DNA from: Tenacibaculum todarodis | GTDB lineage: Bacteria > Bacteroidota > Bacteroidia > Flavobacteriales > Flavobacteriaceae | Assembly (NCBI RefSeq): GCF_001889045.1 | Contig: NZ_CP018155.1 | Coordinates: forward strand, 2,916,001 to 2,980,000 | Reading direction: 5' to 3' | Length of the DNA: 64,000 bases | Translations under genes and position numbers: made by a program | In this document: piece by piece, positions 16,707-25,290 of the stretch | Numbering within the stretch: the first letter of the stretch is position 1 | How the letters are laid out: the number at the start of each line of letters is the position of its first letter | Notes under the pieces: generated by a model | Told to the model about the DNA's origin: nothing | The model's database searches: none | The model's input: the letters and a program-made list of their open reading frames with translations, nothing else

Positions 16707-19700
16707 CTATTTTTGTGGAGTTACAGATTCGTTTGTTTTGGCTTCTTTGTTTTTTATTGTTCTGAGTTCGCTTGTTGCTTCTTCAATTATATCTTCATAT
16801 TGCGTGAAGTTTTTAATAATATTTTCTAAAATATAAGTAGCTTGATAAGCATCTTCTAACGCATAATAGTTTTTGGCCATTATTACGTAGCTTTTTACTC
16901 CCCAATATTTGTAAGCAGAATAATCTGAAATTAATTTTTGAACTATTTTGGTTGAAGAATCATATTCTTTATTTTCATGTTTAAAGAAAGCATCATAATA
17001 CAACGTTTCGGCTTTTAATTCTCCAGTTGCGGTTCTTCCAACTTCAATAAAAAACTCTTCTGAAGTAGTAAAATCTCCAGTTTTAAAAGCAGAACGTGCA
17101 ATTATAATTTTTGCGTCAGCTTCAACAGTTTTTTCAATTTTATTTGTTGTTAAAACTTTTTCAGCATATTCAACCGCTTTATTATAATCTTCGGCTTCAT
17201 AATAACCTTTCATTAAATTACTTTGTGCAAAAATTATGTTTTGCGGATAATTAGCTTCAGTTTCTAATTTTTCCAACAAAGACATTGCGTTAAACCAATC
17301 TTCTTTTTCAAGGTAAATCTGAGATAACTTGCTTAAAGACTCTTCGCTAAATTCGCTCTGGCTTTGGCTTGTAACATATGTATAATGCGGTATAGATTTC
17401 TCTGATTGATTGTTTTTTAAATAAGATTGCGCTAAGTAAAAATGCGATTTTAATGCATGTAATCCGTTTGGGAAATTTTGCAAGTATTTATCAAAACCTT
17501 CAATAGCTTTTTCAGTATTATTTTCTAAAAATTTGTTTTCTGCAGCTTCATAACTAGCATTGTCTAAATCTGCATCCGTAACATTTATAAAACTAACATC
17601 TTTAACCCAAACAGCATATTCATCTACTTTTCCAATATCTATATATACATTTCTAGCATTTGTTACCGCCTGTTTTGCTTCGTTTGAATTTGGGTATTTG
17701 GCAACAATTTCTTTGAATTTTGACAAAGCTTTTTTGTTGTCGCTTGTGTTGTAAAATAACAAACCTTGACGCAATAAAACATTTGGATTGTAAGCACTTT
17801 TAGGATGATTTTTCAACAACCTATTGTAGGCGTCTTGTGCTTTATCATTCTCTCTTATTGTTGTGTATGTTGTTCCTAATTGAAAAAGTGCATCGTCTTT
17901 TAATTTGGAATTAGTTTTTGTGTTTACAACGGCTAATAAATCTGTTATTTTTTGTTGATAATTACCAGACAAACCGTTGCTCATTGCTTTTTGATATTGT
18001 GCGTAATCTGCACCAATACCTCCATCAGTAATTATTTTATCATAAGAAATAATAGCTTTTGAGTATTGTTTTGAAGCGTAATAAGAATCTCCTAAACGTA
18101 AAAAGGCATCGTCTTTTAATTCAACTTCATTGTTGCTTTGCGTTGTGTATTGATTAAAGTAATGTGCCGATTTTTGATACTCTTTTAATTTAAAATAGCA
18201 ATAACCAATGTTGTAACTTAATAGGTTATTTTCTATTGTTTCTGAGCTATCAACCTTTAAAAATAAATCTAAGGCCTTTTGAAAGTTTCCTAATCTGTAA
18301 TTACTTTCAGCTAACCAAAAACGAGCTTTATTTTGCAATTCTAAGTCGTTAGATTGAGTTCCTTTTTCTAAAAAAGACAGCGATTTTTGTAGTTTGTCTT
18401 CGTTAAAAAGTTGAATTCCTCTGTAAAGAGAAACTTCATTTTTTAAGGCGTCATTTTTAAATTTTTTATTCTTTTCTATATAATCTAATGCCCCTTGATA
18501 ATCTTGCTGATGTAAAAAAGAAGTAATTAATAATTCATTTATTTCATTAGTTTGAGGAGAATTTGGATACGTATTTAAATAAGCTTGTAAAACTTCTGGA
18601 ACACTTTGGTATGGGTTACCTTCTTCGTAACTTAGTTTAGCATAATTTAAAAAAGCATCTTCTTTTACCTTTTTATCAAATTCCATTTCGCTAGCACTCT
18701 TAAATGCATTTAAAGCCTCTGGTTTTTTATCTAGTTTTAAATAACATTCCGCTAATTGATAGTAAGCATTTTGCGAAACCTTGTTTTTCTGATCTATTAT
18801 TTTATTGAAGTTTCTAACCGCGTTTCCGTAGTCATTTTGTTTAAAATGAGCAAAGCCAAGTTGGTAATAATCGGTATTGTTCCAACGTCCTTTTTTACCT
18901 TTATAGTTTTGCAAATACGGAATTGCCTCAGTATATTTTTCTAAGTTAAAATAACTTTCACCAATTATTTTATTAATGTCTGATTGTTGTTTTTTATCTG
19001 AATTAGGTAAAATTTTCTTTCCAATTTCAATAGATTTTTCAAATCGACCAGCTTTAAAACTAATATCTAATAAGTAATAATTAGCTTTGTTTTTATAGGT
19101 AGCAACATCTGCAATTTCTGTTAAAGAAGTCTCAGCTAAATCGTAATCTTCTTGTTTGTAAGCAATATAACCATAGTAATACCTTGCATCATCTCCATAA
19201 CGTTCATTAGATAATAATTTTTCAAAACGATTTTTTGCGTCATCTACATAACCAGAAACTAAGAGCGCATAACCCATCTTAAAATTTAAATCGCTTTTAT
19301 CTTCAGTATTTAAAAGTTTTTCATCAACTTTTGTGTACCATTTTAATGAATGTGCTGCTTTTCTATTTGCAAAATAATAATTACCAACATTTAAATAAGC
19401 GAGTTGTTTTTTATTACTATTTGGGTGATTTTCAACAAAATCTAAAACTTTTTTATCTGCATTGGTTTGATTCAATTTAATGGCGCACATTGCATCATAA
19501 TAATCTGCATTTGCTTGTAGGCTTTGTTTCTCTTCTGCTAACTTAGAAACTTTTACAAAAAGTTGTTGCGATGCTGCATAAGCTTTGTTGTTAAATAAAG
19601 TTAAAGCTTCATGGTATTTTGCCGTTGTGTTAAACTGCATTTCAGTTTCTTGCCCAAAACTATTTAGAAGGCCACATAAAATGAATGAAAAGCAAAGGAG

Positions 19701-19736
19701 GTTTTTCTTAAAAATAGTGTTCATATTTTTTGTCAT
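16707..19736 (-). CDS. Large exported tetratricopeptide repeat protein
   Basis: 1009 aa. The signal peptide is KKNLLCFSFILCGLLNSFGQ; the start may be the ATG at 19736 or the one at 19724, four codons on. The rest is nearly all TPR units of about 34-37 residues, for example YFNLEKYTEAIPYLQNY, YYQLGFAHFKQNDYGNAVRN and YAQYQKAMSNGLSGN, with YfgC/BamD-like spacing. Such proteins are periplasmic scaffolds for envelope assembly. It is co-transcribed with the beta-barrel gene and divergent from ftsE; a good TTG-N18-TAATTTTG promoter lies upstream. Confidence 0.85.
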   Translation of the reverse strand: MTKNMNTIFKKNLLCFSFILCGLLNSFGQETEMQFNTTAKYHEALTLFNNKAYAASQQLFVKVSKLAEEKQSLQANADYYDAMCAIKLNQTNADKKVLDFVENHPNSNKKQLAYLNVGNYYFANRKAAHSLKWYTKVDEKLLNTEDKSDLNFKMGYALLVSGYVDDAKNRFEKLLSNERYGDDARYYYGYIAYKQEDYDLAETSLTEIADVATYKNKANYYLLDISFKAGRFEKSIEIGKKILPNSDKKQQSDINKIIGESYFNLEKYTEAIPYLQNYKGKKGRWNNTDYYQLGFAHFKQNDYGNAVRNFNKIIDQKNKVSQNAYYQLAECYLKLDKKPEALNAFKSASEMEFDKKVKEDAFLNYAKLSYEEGNPYQSVPEVLQAYLNTYPNSPQTNEINELLITSFLHQQDYQGALDYIEKNKKFKNDALKNEVSLYRGIQLFNEDKLQKSLSFLEKGTQSNDLELQNKARFWLAESNYRLGNFQKALDLFLKVDSSETIENNLLSYNIGYCYFKLKEYQKSAHYFNQYTTQSNNEVELKDDAFLRLGDSYYASKQYSKAIISYDKIITDGGIGADYAQYQKAMSNGLSGNYQQKITDLLAVVNTKTNSKLKDDALFQLGTTYTTIRENDKAQDAYNRLLKNHPKSAYNPNVLLRQGLLFYNTSDNKKALSKFKEIVAKYPNSNEAKQAVTNARNVYIDIGKVDEYAVWVKDVSFINVTDADLDNASYEAAENKFLENNTEKAIEGFDKYLQNFPNGLHALKSHFYLAQSYLKNNQSEKSIPHYTYVTSQSQSEFSEESLSKLSQIYLEKEDWFNAMSLLEKLETEANYPQNIIFAQSNLMKGYYEAEDYNKAVEYAEKVLTTNKIEKTVEADAKIIIARSAFKTGDFTTSEEFFIEVGRTATGELKAETLYYDAFFKHENKEYDSSTKIVQKLISDYSAYKYWGVKSYVIMAKNYYALEDAYQATYILENIIKNFTQYEDIIEEATSELRTIKNKEAKTNESVTPQK

Positions 19737-19783
19737 CTGAAAAGGATAACGTCGTTTTTTAGCTTTTGTTTGATAATTTTCAT

Positions 19784-19812
19784 CAAAATTAACAAAAAAG
19801 CTATAAAATCAA
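19784..19812 (-). promoter_or_regulatory. Bacteroidota-type promoter for the TPR/beta-barrel operon
   Basis: On the minus strand TTG (19812-19810), an 18-bp spacer and TAATTTTG (19791-19784) match the primary sigma factor consensus of Bacteroidota (TTG, 17-23 bp, TAnnTTTG). The predicted transcript start lies about 40 bp before the TPR start codon. Confidence 0.6.
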
Positions 19813-19823
19813 CTAGAAAATGA

Positions 19824-19831
19824 TAGTTTTG
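19824..19831 (+). promoter_or_regulatory. TAnnTTTG -7 box before ftsE
   Basis: TAGTTTTG lies 16 bp before the ATG of ftsE. No TTG element is visible at the right distance upstream, so only the -7 half is supported. It would give a leader of roughly 10 bases. Confidence 0.35.
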
Positions 19832-19847
19832 TATAAACTACTTTTTA

Positions 19848-20534
19848 ATGATACAACCAGTTTTACATTTAGAAAATGCAGATATTTATCAGCGAGATAA
19901 TTTAGTGTTATCAAAAGTGAATTTCACCCTTAATAAAGGAGATTTTTACTATTTAATAGGAAAAACAGGAAGCGGAAAAAGTAGTTTGCTAAAAACTTTA
20001 TATGGCGATTTAAACCTACAGCGAGGTTTAGGAACTATTGTTGATTTCGATTTAAAGAAGTTAAAGGAAAAAGATATTCCTTTTTTGAGAAGAAAAATTG
20101 GAATTGTTTTTCAGGATTTTAAATTATTGAACGATAGAAATGTTTTTGAAAACCTAGAATTTGTCTTAAAAGCTACTGGTTGGAAAAGCAAAGCTGAAAT
20201 AAAAACCAAAATTGAAGAAGTTTTAGGTAAAGTCGGTATTAAAGAAAAATACTACAAAAAACCATTTGAACTTTCTGGAGGAGAACAACAAAGAGTTGCA
20301 ATTGCACGTGCATTGTTAAATGATCCGGAACTTATTTTAGCAGATGAGCCAACTGGGAATTTAGATCCAAAAACCTCGCTAGAAGTTATGGAACTGCTCA
20401 ATGAAATTCATAAAAGCGGAAAAACAATTTTAATGGCAACTCACGATTATCAATTAATAGTAAAGTATAAGCAAAAAACGGTAAAATGTGAAGGTGGCGA
20501 GTTGTTTGAAGTTGTACAGCAAGCCGTTAATTAA
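19848..20534 (+). CDS. ftsE: Cell-division ABC transporter ATP-binding protein FtsE
   Basis: 228 aa ABC ATPase. Walker A is GKTGSGKSS (38-46), the signature is LSGGEQQR (142-149), Walker B is LILADEP with D166, and the H-loop is MATHD. The size and the order [23 protein letters not shown] fit FtsE, which pairs with the membrane protein FtsX to activate peptidoglycan hydrolases at the septum. ftsX is not beside it here, as is common in Flavobacteriia. The 3' end overlaps the convergent glycosyltransferase gene by 8 bp. Confidence 0.88.
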   Translation: MIQPVLHLENADIYQRDNLVLSKVNFTLNKGDFYYLIGKTGSGKSSLLKTLYGDLNLQRGLGTIVDFDLKKLKEKDIPFLRRKIGIVFQDFKLLNDRNVFENLEFVLKATGWKSKAEIKTKIEEVLGKVGIKEKYYKKPFELSGGEQQRVAIARALLNDPELILADEPTGNLDPKTSLEVMELLNEIHKSGKTILMATHDYQLIVKYKQKTVKCEGGELFEVVQQAVN

Positions 20535-21639
20535 AAATAATATCTATTATTTTCTGCGCACTTGTTTCAGGATTAAATTCTTTTAAAATTAATTCTCTCT
20601 CTAATATTTCTTCAGAAGAGAACTCCTTTTTGAATAGATTTAAAGTTTCTGCTAAAATTTCTTGTTTGTTATTTGCAATTTTACAAAGTTTCTCTAAACC
20701 AGTTTTTTCAACCATAAACTTATTTGCAATAATAAATTTACCTTTATAAAGTGTATTTAATAGTTTAAGTTTTATACCCGTATTTTGAAAAGTGATTAAT
20801 ATATTTATGTGGGCTTGAGCAAAAAGCTTGTCCAATTCCTCTTGATTAGGTATTGGATTGTAAACAATATTATCATGTTTATTTATTTCTCTTAAAAGTA
20901 GTTTGTTTTTAAAAGTTCCGGCTATAACTAAATTGAATTCACTGTTTTTATAAACATCAATTAAAAACATAGCAGCAGTTACATTTTCAGAAACGTTTAA
21001 GTTGCCATGGTATAAAATAAAATTCCCTTTACTAAATAAGTTGTTGTTTTTTTTAGCTTCATGAAAAGCAGGGATGTATTTTGATTTTAAACCAAATTTT
21101 GATAAAAAATAACGTTGTTCAATAGGTGAAATAGTGAAGATTCCTTTTGTTCTCTTTAAATTAGTTTCAATTCTTCTTAATTTAATTGCTTCTACATAAA
21201 AAAGAGCTTTTTTAAAAATGTTTTTCTCACTTTTACTTAATTCAAAAAAATACTTATGTTCTATATTATGAGTTCTAATATAAGCATCTTTAAAATTGAA
21301 TTTAAGTAATGGATAAATACTGTGTAAACCTTCAAAAATTATAGGTATTGTTTCAGATTTTAAATTGATAGTTAATTGATAATTACTTCTACTTTTAACT
21401 CTGAAAGGTAATATAGAAAATAAAGATAAAAAATTATTTTTTCTCTTATAGTAGTAAATTTTTTTACAATATTTTTCTAATTCAGGTTGTTGGTTTTGTG
21501 TATCAAAAACATTAATATGTAAAATAATATCAACACCTAATTTATGTAGTTTTTTTATTTTATAGAAAACATCAATTACACCACCATAATTAGGTGGGTA
21601 AGGATTGTCAAAAGAAACTAAGTGTATACTTTTTTTCAT
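20527..21639 (-). CDS. Glycosyltransferase, GT4-like
   Basis: 370 aa from the ATG at 21639. A TTG codon at 21648 is in frame but lies inside a TATCTTTG promoter box, so it is unlikely to be the start. The N-terminus (MKKSIHLVSFDNPYPPNYGGVIDVFYK) is the usual GT-B donor/acceptor start with the glycine loop PNYGG. The C-terminal half has ILYHGNLNVSENVTAAMFLI and NIVYNPIPNQEELDKLFAQAHINI, the nucleotide-sugar half of GT4 enzymes, but the E-x7-E motif is weak. It probably acts in surface polysaccharide or glycan synthesis, together with the adjacent 2OG oxygenase and second glycosyltransferase. Confidence 0.8.
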   Translation of the reverse strand: MKKSIHLVSFDNPYPPNYGGVIDVFYKIKKLHKLGVDIILHINVFDTQNQQPELEKYCKKIYYYKRKNNFLSLFSILPFRVKSRSNYQLTINLKSETIPIIFEGLHSIYPLLKFNFKDAYIRTHNIEHKYFFELSKSEKNIFKKALFYVEAIKLRRIETNLKRTKGIFTISPIEQRYFLSKFGLKSKYIPAFHEAKKNNNLFSKGNFILYHGNLNVSENVTAAMFLIDVYKNSEFNLVIAGTFKNKLLLREINKHDNIVYNPIPNQEELDKLFAQAHINILITFQNTGIKLKLLNTLYKGKFIIANKFMVEKTGLEKLCKIANNKQEILAETLNLFKKEFSSEEILERELILKEFNPETSAQKIIDIIFN

Positions 21640-21645
21640 AAAACT

Positions 21646-21653
21646 CAAAGATA
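21646..21653 (-). promoter_or_regulatory. TAnnTTTG -7 box abutting the glycosyltransferase start
   Basis: TATCTTTG on the minus strand ends 6 bp before the preferred ATG at 21639 and overlaps the alternative TTG codon. This argues against the TTG start. No TTG -33 element is visible. Confidence 0.4.
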
Positions 21654-21695
21654 AAATTTAAAAAATGAATACATTTATACTTTCTAAAAAGAATT

Positions 21696-22514
21696 ATGAA
21701 TTTAAGTAGAAAGGAAATAACAGCTTTAATTTTCGCTAATTTAAGTAATAATAAAGAGATTTTAAAAGCACAGTTTTTAAAATCTAAAGCTACTATTGGT
21801 TATTTTTTCATTGATAACTTATTGCCAGAAGAATTGGCATTAGAAATTCATCAAAAATTTCCATCGACAAAAGTTTCTGTAAGAAGGAAGAATTTAAGAG
21901 AATACAAGTTTATAGCTTTTCAAATGGATAAATATGATTCGCTTTTGGAGGAAGTTATTTATGCCTTTCAAGATGAAAAAATAATTGAAATAGTTTCAGA
22001 AATTTGTGGTTTAGAATCAACTTATGGTGATGAGCATTTGTATGCTGGTGGCTTGTCATTAATGGAAAAAGATAACTTCTTAAAGCCGCATTTAGATAAT
22101 TCTCACGATAAAGATATAAACAGATGGCGAGTTTTAAATCTATTGTATTATGTATCGCCAGAATGGGAGTTAGAAAATGGAGGTAATTTAGAGTTATGGC
22201 CTAATGGCTTAAAGAAAACTCCATTAACTATTGTTAGTAAATTTAATAGGTTAGTGGTTATGGCAACACATAATAATTCGTGGCACTCTGTTAGTAAGGT
22301 TAATTCTGATGCTGTTAGGTGCTGTGTTTCTAATTATTATTTTTCTGAAAAACCGTTGTTTCAGTCAGATTCTTTTCATGTAACTACTTTTAGAGCTTAT
22401 CATAAGGAAAAAATAAGAGATGTTTTCTTATTGGTGGATAATTTTTTACGTTCAAGTATTCGTAAAGTTTTAAAAAATGGTATAAAAAAATCTTCACATC
22501 AATATAAGAAGTAA
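21696..22514 (+). CDS. 2OG-Fe(II) oxygenase, prolyl-4-hydroxylase-like
   Basis: 272 aa. The double-stranded beta-helix iron site is visible: H132 and D134 in KPHLDNSHD, and H197 in NNSWHSVSKV, with R207 (AVRCC) placed to bind 2-oxoglutarate. NLLYYVSPEWELENGGNLELW is the typical central strand region. The enzyme should hydroxylate a protein side chain or small molecule using O2 and 2-oxoglutarate. It sits between two glycosyltransferases on the other strand, a setting in which such proteins often modify glycans or glycosylated proteins (inference). Its stop and that of the next gene are adjacent (convergent). Confidence 0.85.
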   Translation: MNLSRKEITALIFANLSNNKEILKAQFLKSKATIGYFFIDNLLPEELALEIHQKFPSTKVSVRRKNLREYKFIAFQMDKYDSLLEEVIYAFQDEKIIEIVSEICGLESTYGDEHLYAGGLSLMEKDNFLKPHLDNSHDKDINRWRVLNLLYYVSPEWELENGGNLELWPNGLKKTPLTIVSKFNRLVVMATHNNSWHSVSKVNSDAVRCCVSNYYFSEKPLFQSDSFHVTTFRAYHKEKIRDVFLLVDNFLRSSIRKVLKNGIKKSSHQYKK

Positions 22515-23597
22515 CTAACAGTTTTCAAAAACACTAAGCAATTTAGGTTCTTCTTTTTCCCAAACTAATTTTTCTTTAGCTTTTTTTAATTCCGAAGAAA
22601 AATCTCTTTCAAGTATTTTTTTTATCTGATTTGCTAGTTTTTTAGGAGCTCTGTCGTTAATAATTTCACCAACCTTGTAATCTATAATAACACGTTTCAT
22701 TTCTGGTAAATTAGAAACTAAAACGGGAACCTCAGCTTGTATATAATCAAATATTTTATTGGGTAATGCGTAACGATAATTTAAACCTAAATTTTCTTCT
22801 AAGCTAATTCCTAGATCAGCTAAAGGTGTTATTTTATGCAATTCTTTTGGGGTTAATTTGCCTAAAAACTTCACCTTGTCATTAAGATTCTCTTTAGTAG
22901 TTTTGTTTTTTAAATCTTCATAAACATCACCACTTCCAATAATTATAAAGATATGGTTATTAAGATGTTTCATTACATTAATCATTAATTCTAAACCACG
23001 ACCAATATTAAGGGAACCTTGATAAATAATTATTTTTTTAGTTTTAGTAGAAAAAGAAATTTTGCCCTTTTTAATAGTTTTTTTAACTGGTAAATTTCTA
23101 ACAACTTTAAAGTTTGTTTTGTGTTTTTTGTTATAGAAGTCAGCAATGCTTTTGCAAACTGTATAGCAGTTTTCTAGTTTAGGTAAGATCAGATTTTCTA
23201 ATTTTAACCAAACGTATTTTACAAAAGGTTTGTTAATCAATTCTGGAGATTCTGTAAACAGTTCGTGACTATCATAAACCAGTTTTTTACGTTGAATTTT
23301 ACCGACTAAAAAATTAGCTAAAAGAGTATCTAAATCGTTCGATAGTAAGATGTCTTTTTTTGAGAAAAGTAACAAAAAGAAGATTCTAAAATTATATTCA
23401 GCATAAAATAAAAAACCAGTATTAAAAAGTAAATTAATTCTTTTAGTGTTGTATTTTCTATCTAATTTAAAACTATTAGGTAATTTTCTTCCAATTAAAA
23501 GTACATTAAAATTATTATTATGTAATGTATTACAAACTTTATCTACACGTTGGTCGGTAGACAAGTCATTAGTAACAGAAACAATTATTCTTTTCAA
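22515..23597 (-). CDS. Glycosyltransferase, GT4 family
   Basis: 360 aa. The start is TTG at 23597; no in-frame ATG is near, and KRIIVSVTNDLSTDQRVDKVC is the conserved start of this GT4 subgroup, so the TTG is credible. The C-terminal domain has KIIIYQGSLNIGRGLELMI, then IGSGDVYEDL, and ADLGISLEENLGLNYRYALPNKIFDYIQAEVPVL with the donor-binding E-x7-E region. It probably transfers a sugar from a nucleotide donor during surface glycan synthesis. It is the last chromosomal gene before the integrative element. Confidence 0.85.
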   Translation of the reverse strand: MKRIIVSVTNDLSTDQRVDKVCNTLHNNNFNVLLIGRKLPNSFKLDRKYNTKRINLLFNTGFLFYAEYNFRIFFLLLFSKKDILLSNDLDTLLANFLVGKIQRKKLVYDSHELFTESPELINKPFVKYVWLKLENLILPKLENCYTVCKSIADFYNKKHKTNFKVVRNLPVKKTIKKGKISFSTKTKKIIIYQGSLNIGRGLELMINVMKHLNNHIFIIIGSGDVYEDLKNKTTKENLNDKVKFLGKLTPKELHKITPLADLGISLEENLGLNYRYALPNKIFDYIQAEVPVLVSNLPEMKRVIIDYKVGEIINDRAPKKLANQIKKILERDFSSELKKAKEKLVWEKEEPKLLSVFENC

Positions 23598-23634
23598 GAG
23601 ATAGATTTAAAACTGCAAGATAAAAAAAAGAAAA

Positions 23635-23657
23635 CCCACTTCTAAAAGAGAAGTGGG
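23635..23657 (-). terminator. Intrinsic terminator of a minus-strand RNA gene
   Basis: CCCACTTCT and AGAAGTGGG form a perfect 9-bp stem with a 5-base loop, followed on the minus strand by TTTTCTTTTTTTT. It is a strong terminator for transcription coming from higher coordinates, which fits the tRNA/tmRNA-type 3' end about 110 bp upstream. That RNA gene is now cut off from its 5' part by the element. Confidence 0.75.
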
Positions 23658-23680
23658 AAATTGCTATGAAAAACTATGAA

Positions 23681-23764
23681 AGAGTGTATTGCGCACTCTA
23701 AATAGTAAGTCTTTTGTAAGTTTACAAACTTACAGTATAACTCTTAAAAATTAGTTAAGAGTTA
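23681..23764. other. Cluster of three hairpins downstream of the tRNA/tmRNA 3' end
   Basis: Three consecutive inverted repeats lie between the terminator and the att site: AGAGTG/CACTCT (23681-23699), TGTAAGTTT/AAACTTACA with a 2-base centre (23715-23734), and TAACTCTTAA/TTAAGAGTTA with a 7-base loop (23738-23764). No ORF is present. They may be 3' processing or structured-RNA elements, or recombinase/Xis arm sites because they adjoin the att site. Both readings are inference. The rest of the gap 23784-23903 holds nothing recognisable. Confidence 0.5.
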
Positions 23765-23765
23765 T

Positions 23766-23784
23766 TTGTGGAGACGCCGAGACT
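23766..23784 (-). other. Candidate attachment site: 3' end of a tRNA or tmRNA gene
   Basis: Read on the minus strand this is AGT-CTCGG-CGTCTCC-A-CAA: the last T-loop bases, the 3' half of a T stem, a 7-base acceptor strand and a discriminator A. The sequence before it (plus-strand 23785 upward) does not continue as a T-loop, so only the 3' end of the gene remains here, as left by a tyrosine recombinase that integrates in tRNA or tmRNA genes. The A discriminator fits tmRNA better than tRNA-Ser. The whole gene should stand at the other end of the element. Confidence 0.6.
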
Positions 23785-23903
23785 ATAATTATATACATGA
23801 TTATACAAGTGTTCTTTTCTCATTTCTTAAAAACCTTTTAAATACAGCGTTTGTGATTAATTTTCACTTTCTATTGTAAAATAATGTATAATGATATATA
23901 TGT

Positions 23904-23938
23904 TTGGCTGACTAAATGCTGGCTAAATGTTATCTTTG
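23904..23938 (+). promoter_or_regulatory. Integrase promoter region with a direct repeat
   Basis: A TATCTTTG -7 box is at 23931-23938, with a TTG at 23904-23906 (24-bp spacer, one longer than usual). Between them lie two related copies, ggctgactaaatg (23906-23918) and ggctaaatg (23921-23929). A repeat inside the promoter spacer is a plausible operator or recombinase arm site. The box also overlaps the most upstream ATG of the integrase frame, which argues for the inner start. Confidence 0.45.
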
Positions 23939-23953
23939 TTAAAAATAAGCAAT

Positions 23954-25228
23954 ATGGCGAGGATAAAATTCATTTTACAAGGTAAAAGTTCTAATTCACA
24001 AATCTATTTACGATTATCTCTCAGCAAATATGTTTCTTTTAAAAGAAAGACTGGATATTCAATAGATTATAAAGATTGGAGTAAATCAACAGGTTTTCCA
24101 AAGTCTAACGACCCGTTTAATAAGAATTTAAAGGTGGACTTAAAGAATCTTGAAGTATTTGTTGAGAAAGAGCTGAATGTTTCAAATACAAATGGAATGG
24201 ATGTAACTTCATTATGGCTAAAAGATTCAATTGCAAATTTTTTAGGTAAGTCAGAAGCTAAAGAACTTGATTACTTAGTAGATTATACAAAGCAATATAT
24301 TGAAAGACTTAGGAATAAGTCTAATAATAATGGACAGAAAGGAGTGTCTGAAGCTACTATAAAAAAGAGAACTACTATTCTTAATAAGATTGTTAAATTT
24401 CAAAATCATACTAAAAGAAAATTTAAAGTTAAAGATGTCGATTTAAAGTTTAGAGAAGAATTTATAGAGTTTTTAGATTCTGAAGAGAAGTTGTCTGAAG
24501 GAACAATTGGTAAGTATTTAAAAGAAGTAAAAACAATTTGTTTTGATGCTCAAAAAAATAATATAGATGTTAGTTCTCAGTTGATTCACTTTAAGGGTTT
24601 TAATGTAGATTCAATTCATGTAACATTGTCTTTTGATGAAATTAAGGAGATTCAGAAAACAAAATTTGAAGACAAGTATTTAGAGTTGGCGAAAAAATGG
24701 CTAATAATAGGTTGCTATACAGGTCAGAGGGTTTCTGATTTAATGAGAATGAATAAAAGCATGATTGAAAAGCATCGAGAATATGAGTTTATTGTGTTAA
24801 CTCAAAAGAAAACTAAAAAAATTGTGCAAATACCGATTCACAATGAAGTAAAATCTATTTTAGATTCTTTAGATGGTAATTTTCCTGATGTTTTTAGTGA
24901 GAATGAGAGTAGTAATTCAGCTTTGTTTAATAAATATTTAAAATTGGTTTGTAAAGACGCTAAACTTACTTATTTAGCTGAAGGCAAGCTTAGAAATGAA
25001 GAGACAGAGAGATTAGAGATTGGTAAGTTTCCAAAATATAAATTAGTTTCTTCTCATATTTGTAGAAGGTCGTTTGCAACGAATTTTTATGCGCAAAGAA
25101 GGTATCCAACACCATTATTAATGAACATTACAGCACATTCAACCGAAAAGATGTTCTTAAAATATATAGGAAAGAAACCGATAGATTACGGGCTCCAGTT
25201 AGCTAAGATATGGGCTGAAGATATTTAG
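23954..25228 (+). CDS. Tyrosine recombinase/integrase of the element
   Basis: 424 aa from the ATG at 23954. An in-frame ATG at 23927 is possible, but it overlaps the -7 box, and MARIKFILQGKSSNSQIYLRL is the typical start of Bacteroidota integrases. Residues 1-100 are the arm-binding domain, about 95-210 the SAM-like core-binding domain, and about 220-424 the catalytic domain. Catalytic residues are R259 (TGQRVSDL), H368 and R371 (SHICRRSF), H391 (TAHSTEK) and the nucleophile Y404 (FLKYIG). It catalyses integration and excision of the element at the adjacent att site. Confidence 0.92.
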   Translation: MARIKFILQGKSSNSQIYLRLSLSKYVSFKRKTGYSIDYKDWSKSTGFPKSNDPFNKNLKVDLKNLEVFVEKELNVSNTNGMDVTSLWLKDSIANFLGKSEAKELDYLVDYTKQYIERLRNKSNNNGQKGVSEATIKKRTTILNKIVKFQNHTKRKFKVKDVDLKFREEFIEFLDSEEKLSEGTIGKYLKEVKTICFDAQKNNIDVSSQLIHFKGFNVDSIHVTLSFDEIKEIQKTKFEDKYLELAKKWLIIGCYTGQRVSDLMRMNKSMIEKHREYEFIVLTQKKTKKIVQIPIHNEVKSILDSLDGNFPDVFSENESSNSALFNKYLKLVCKDAKLTYLAEGKLRNEETERLEIGKFPKYKLVSSHICRRSFATNFYAQRRYPTPLLMNITAHSTEKMFLKYIGKKPIDYGLQLAKIWAEDI

Positions 25229-25290
25229 TGTTGCTTTAGTTTTTTTAAATCTGAATAAAATAAATATAGAAGGAAATTTTTAATAGATTT

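Noticed and set aside
23598..23926. Complete tRNA or tmRNA gene
   Set aside because: Only the last 19 bases fit a T-arm and acceptor end; the upstream part does not fold as a tRNA or tmRNA.
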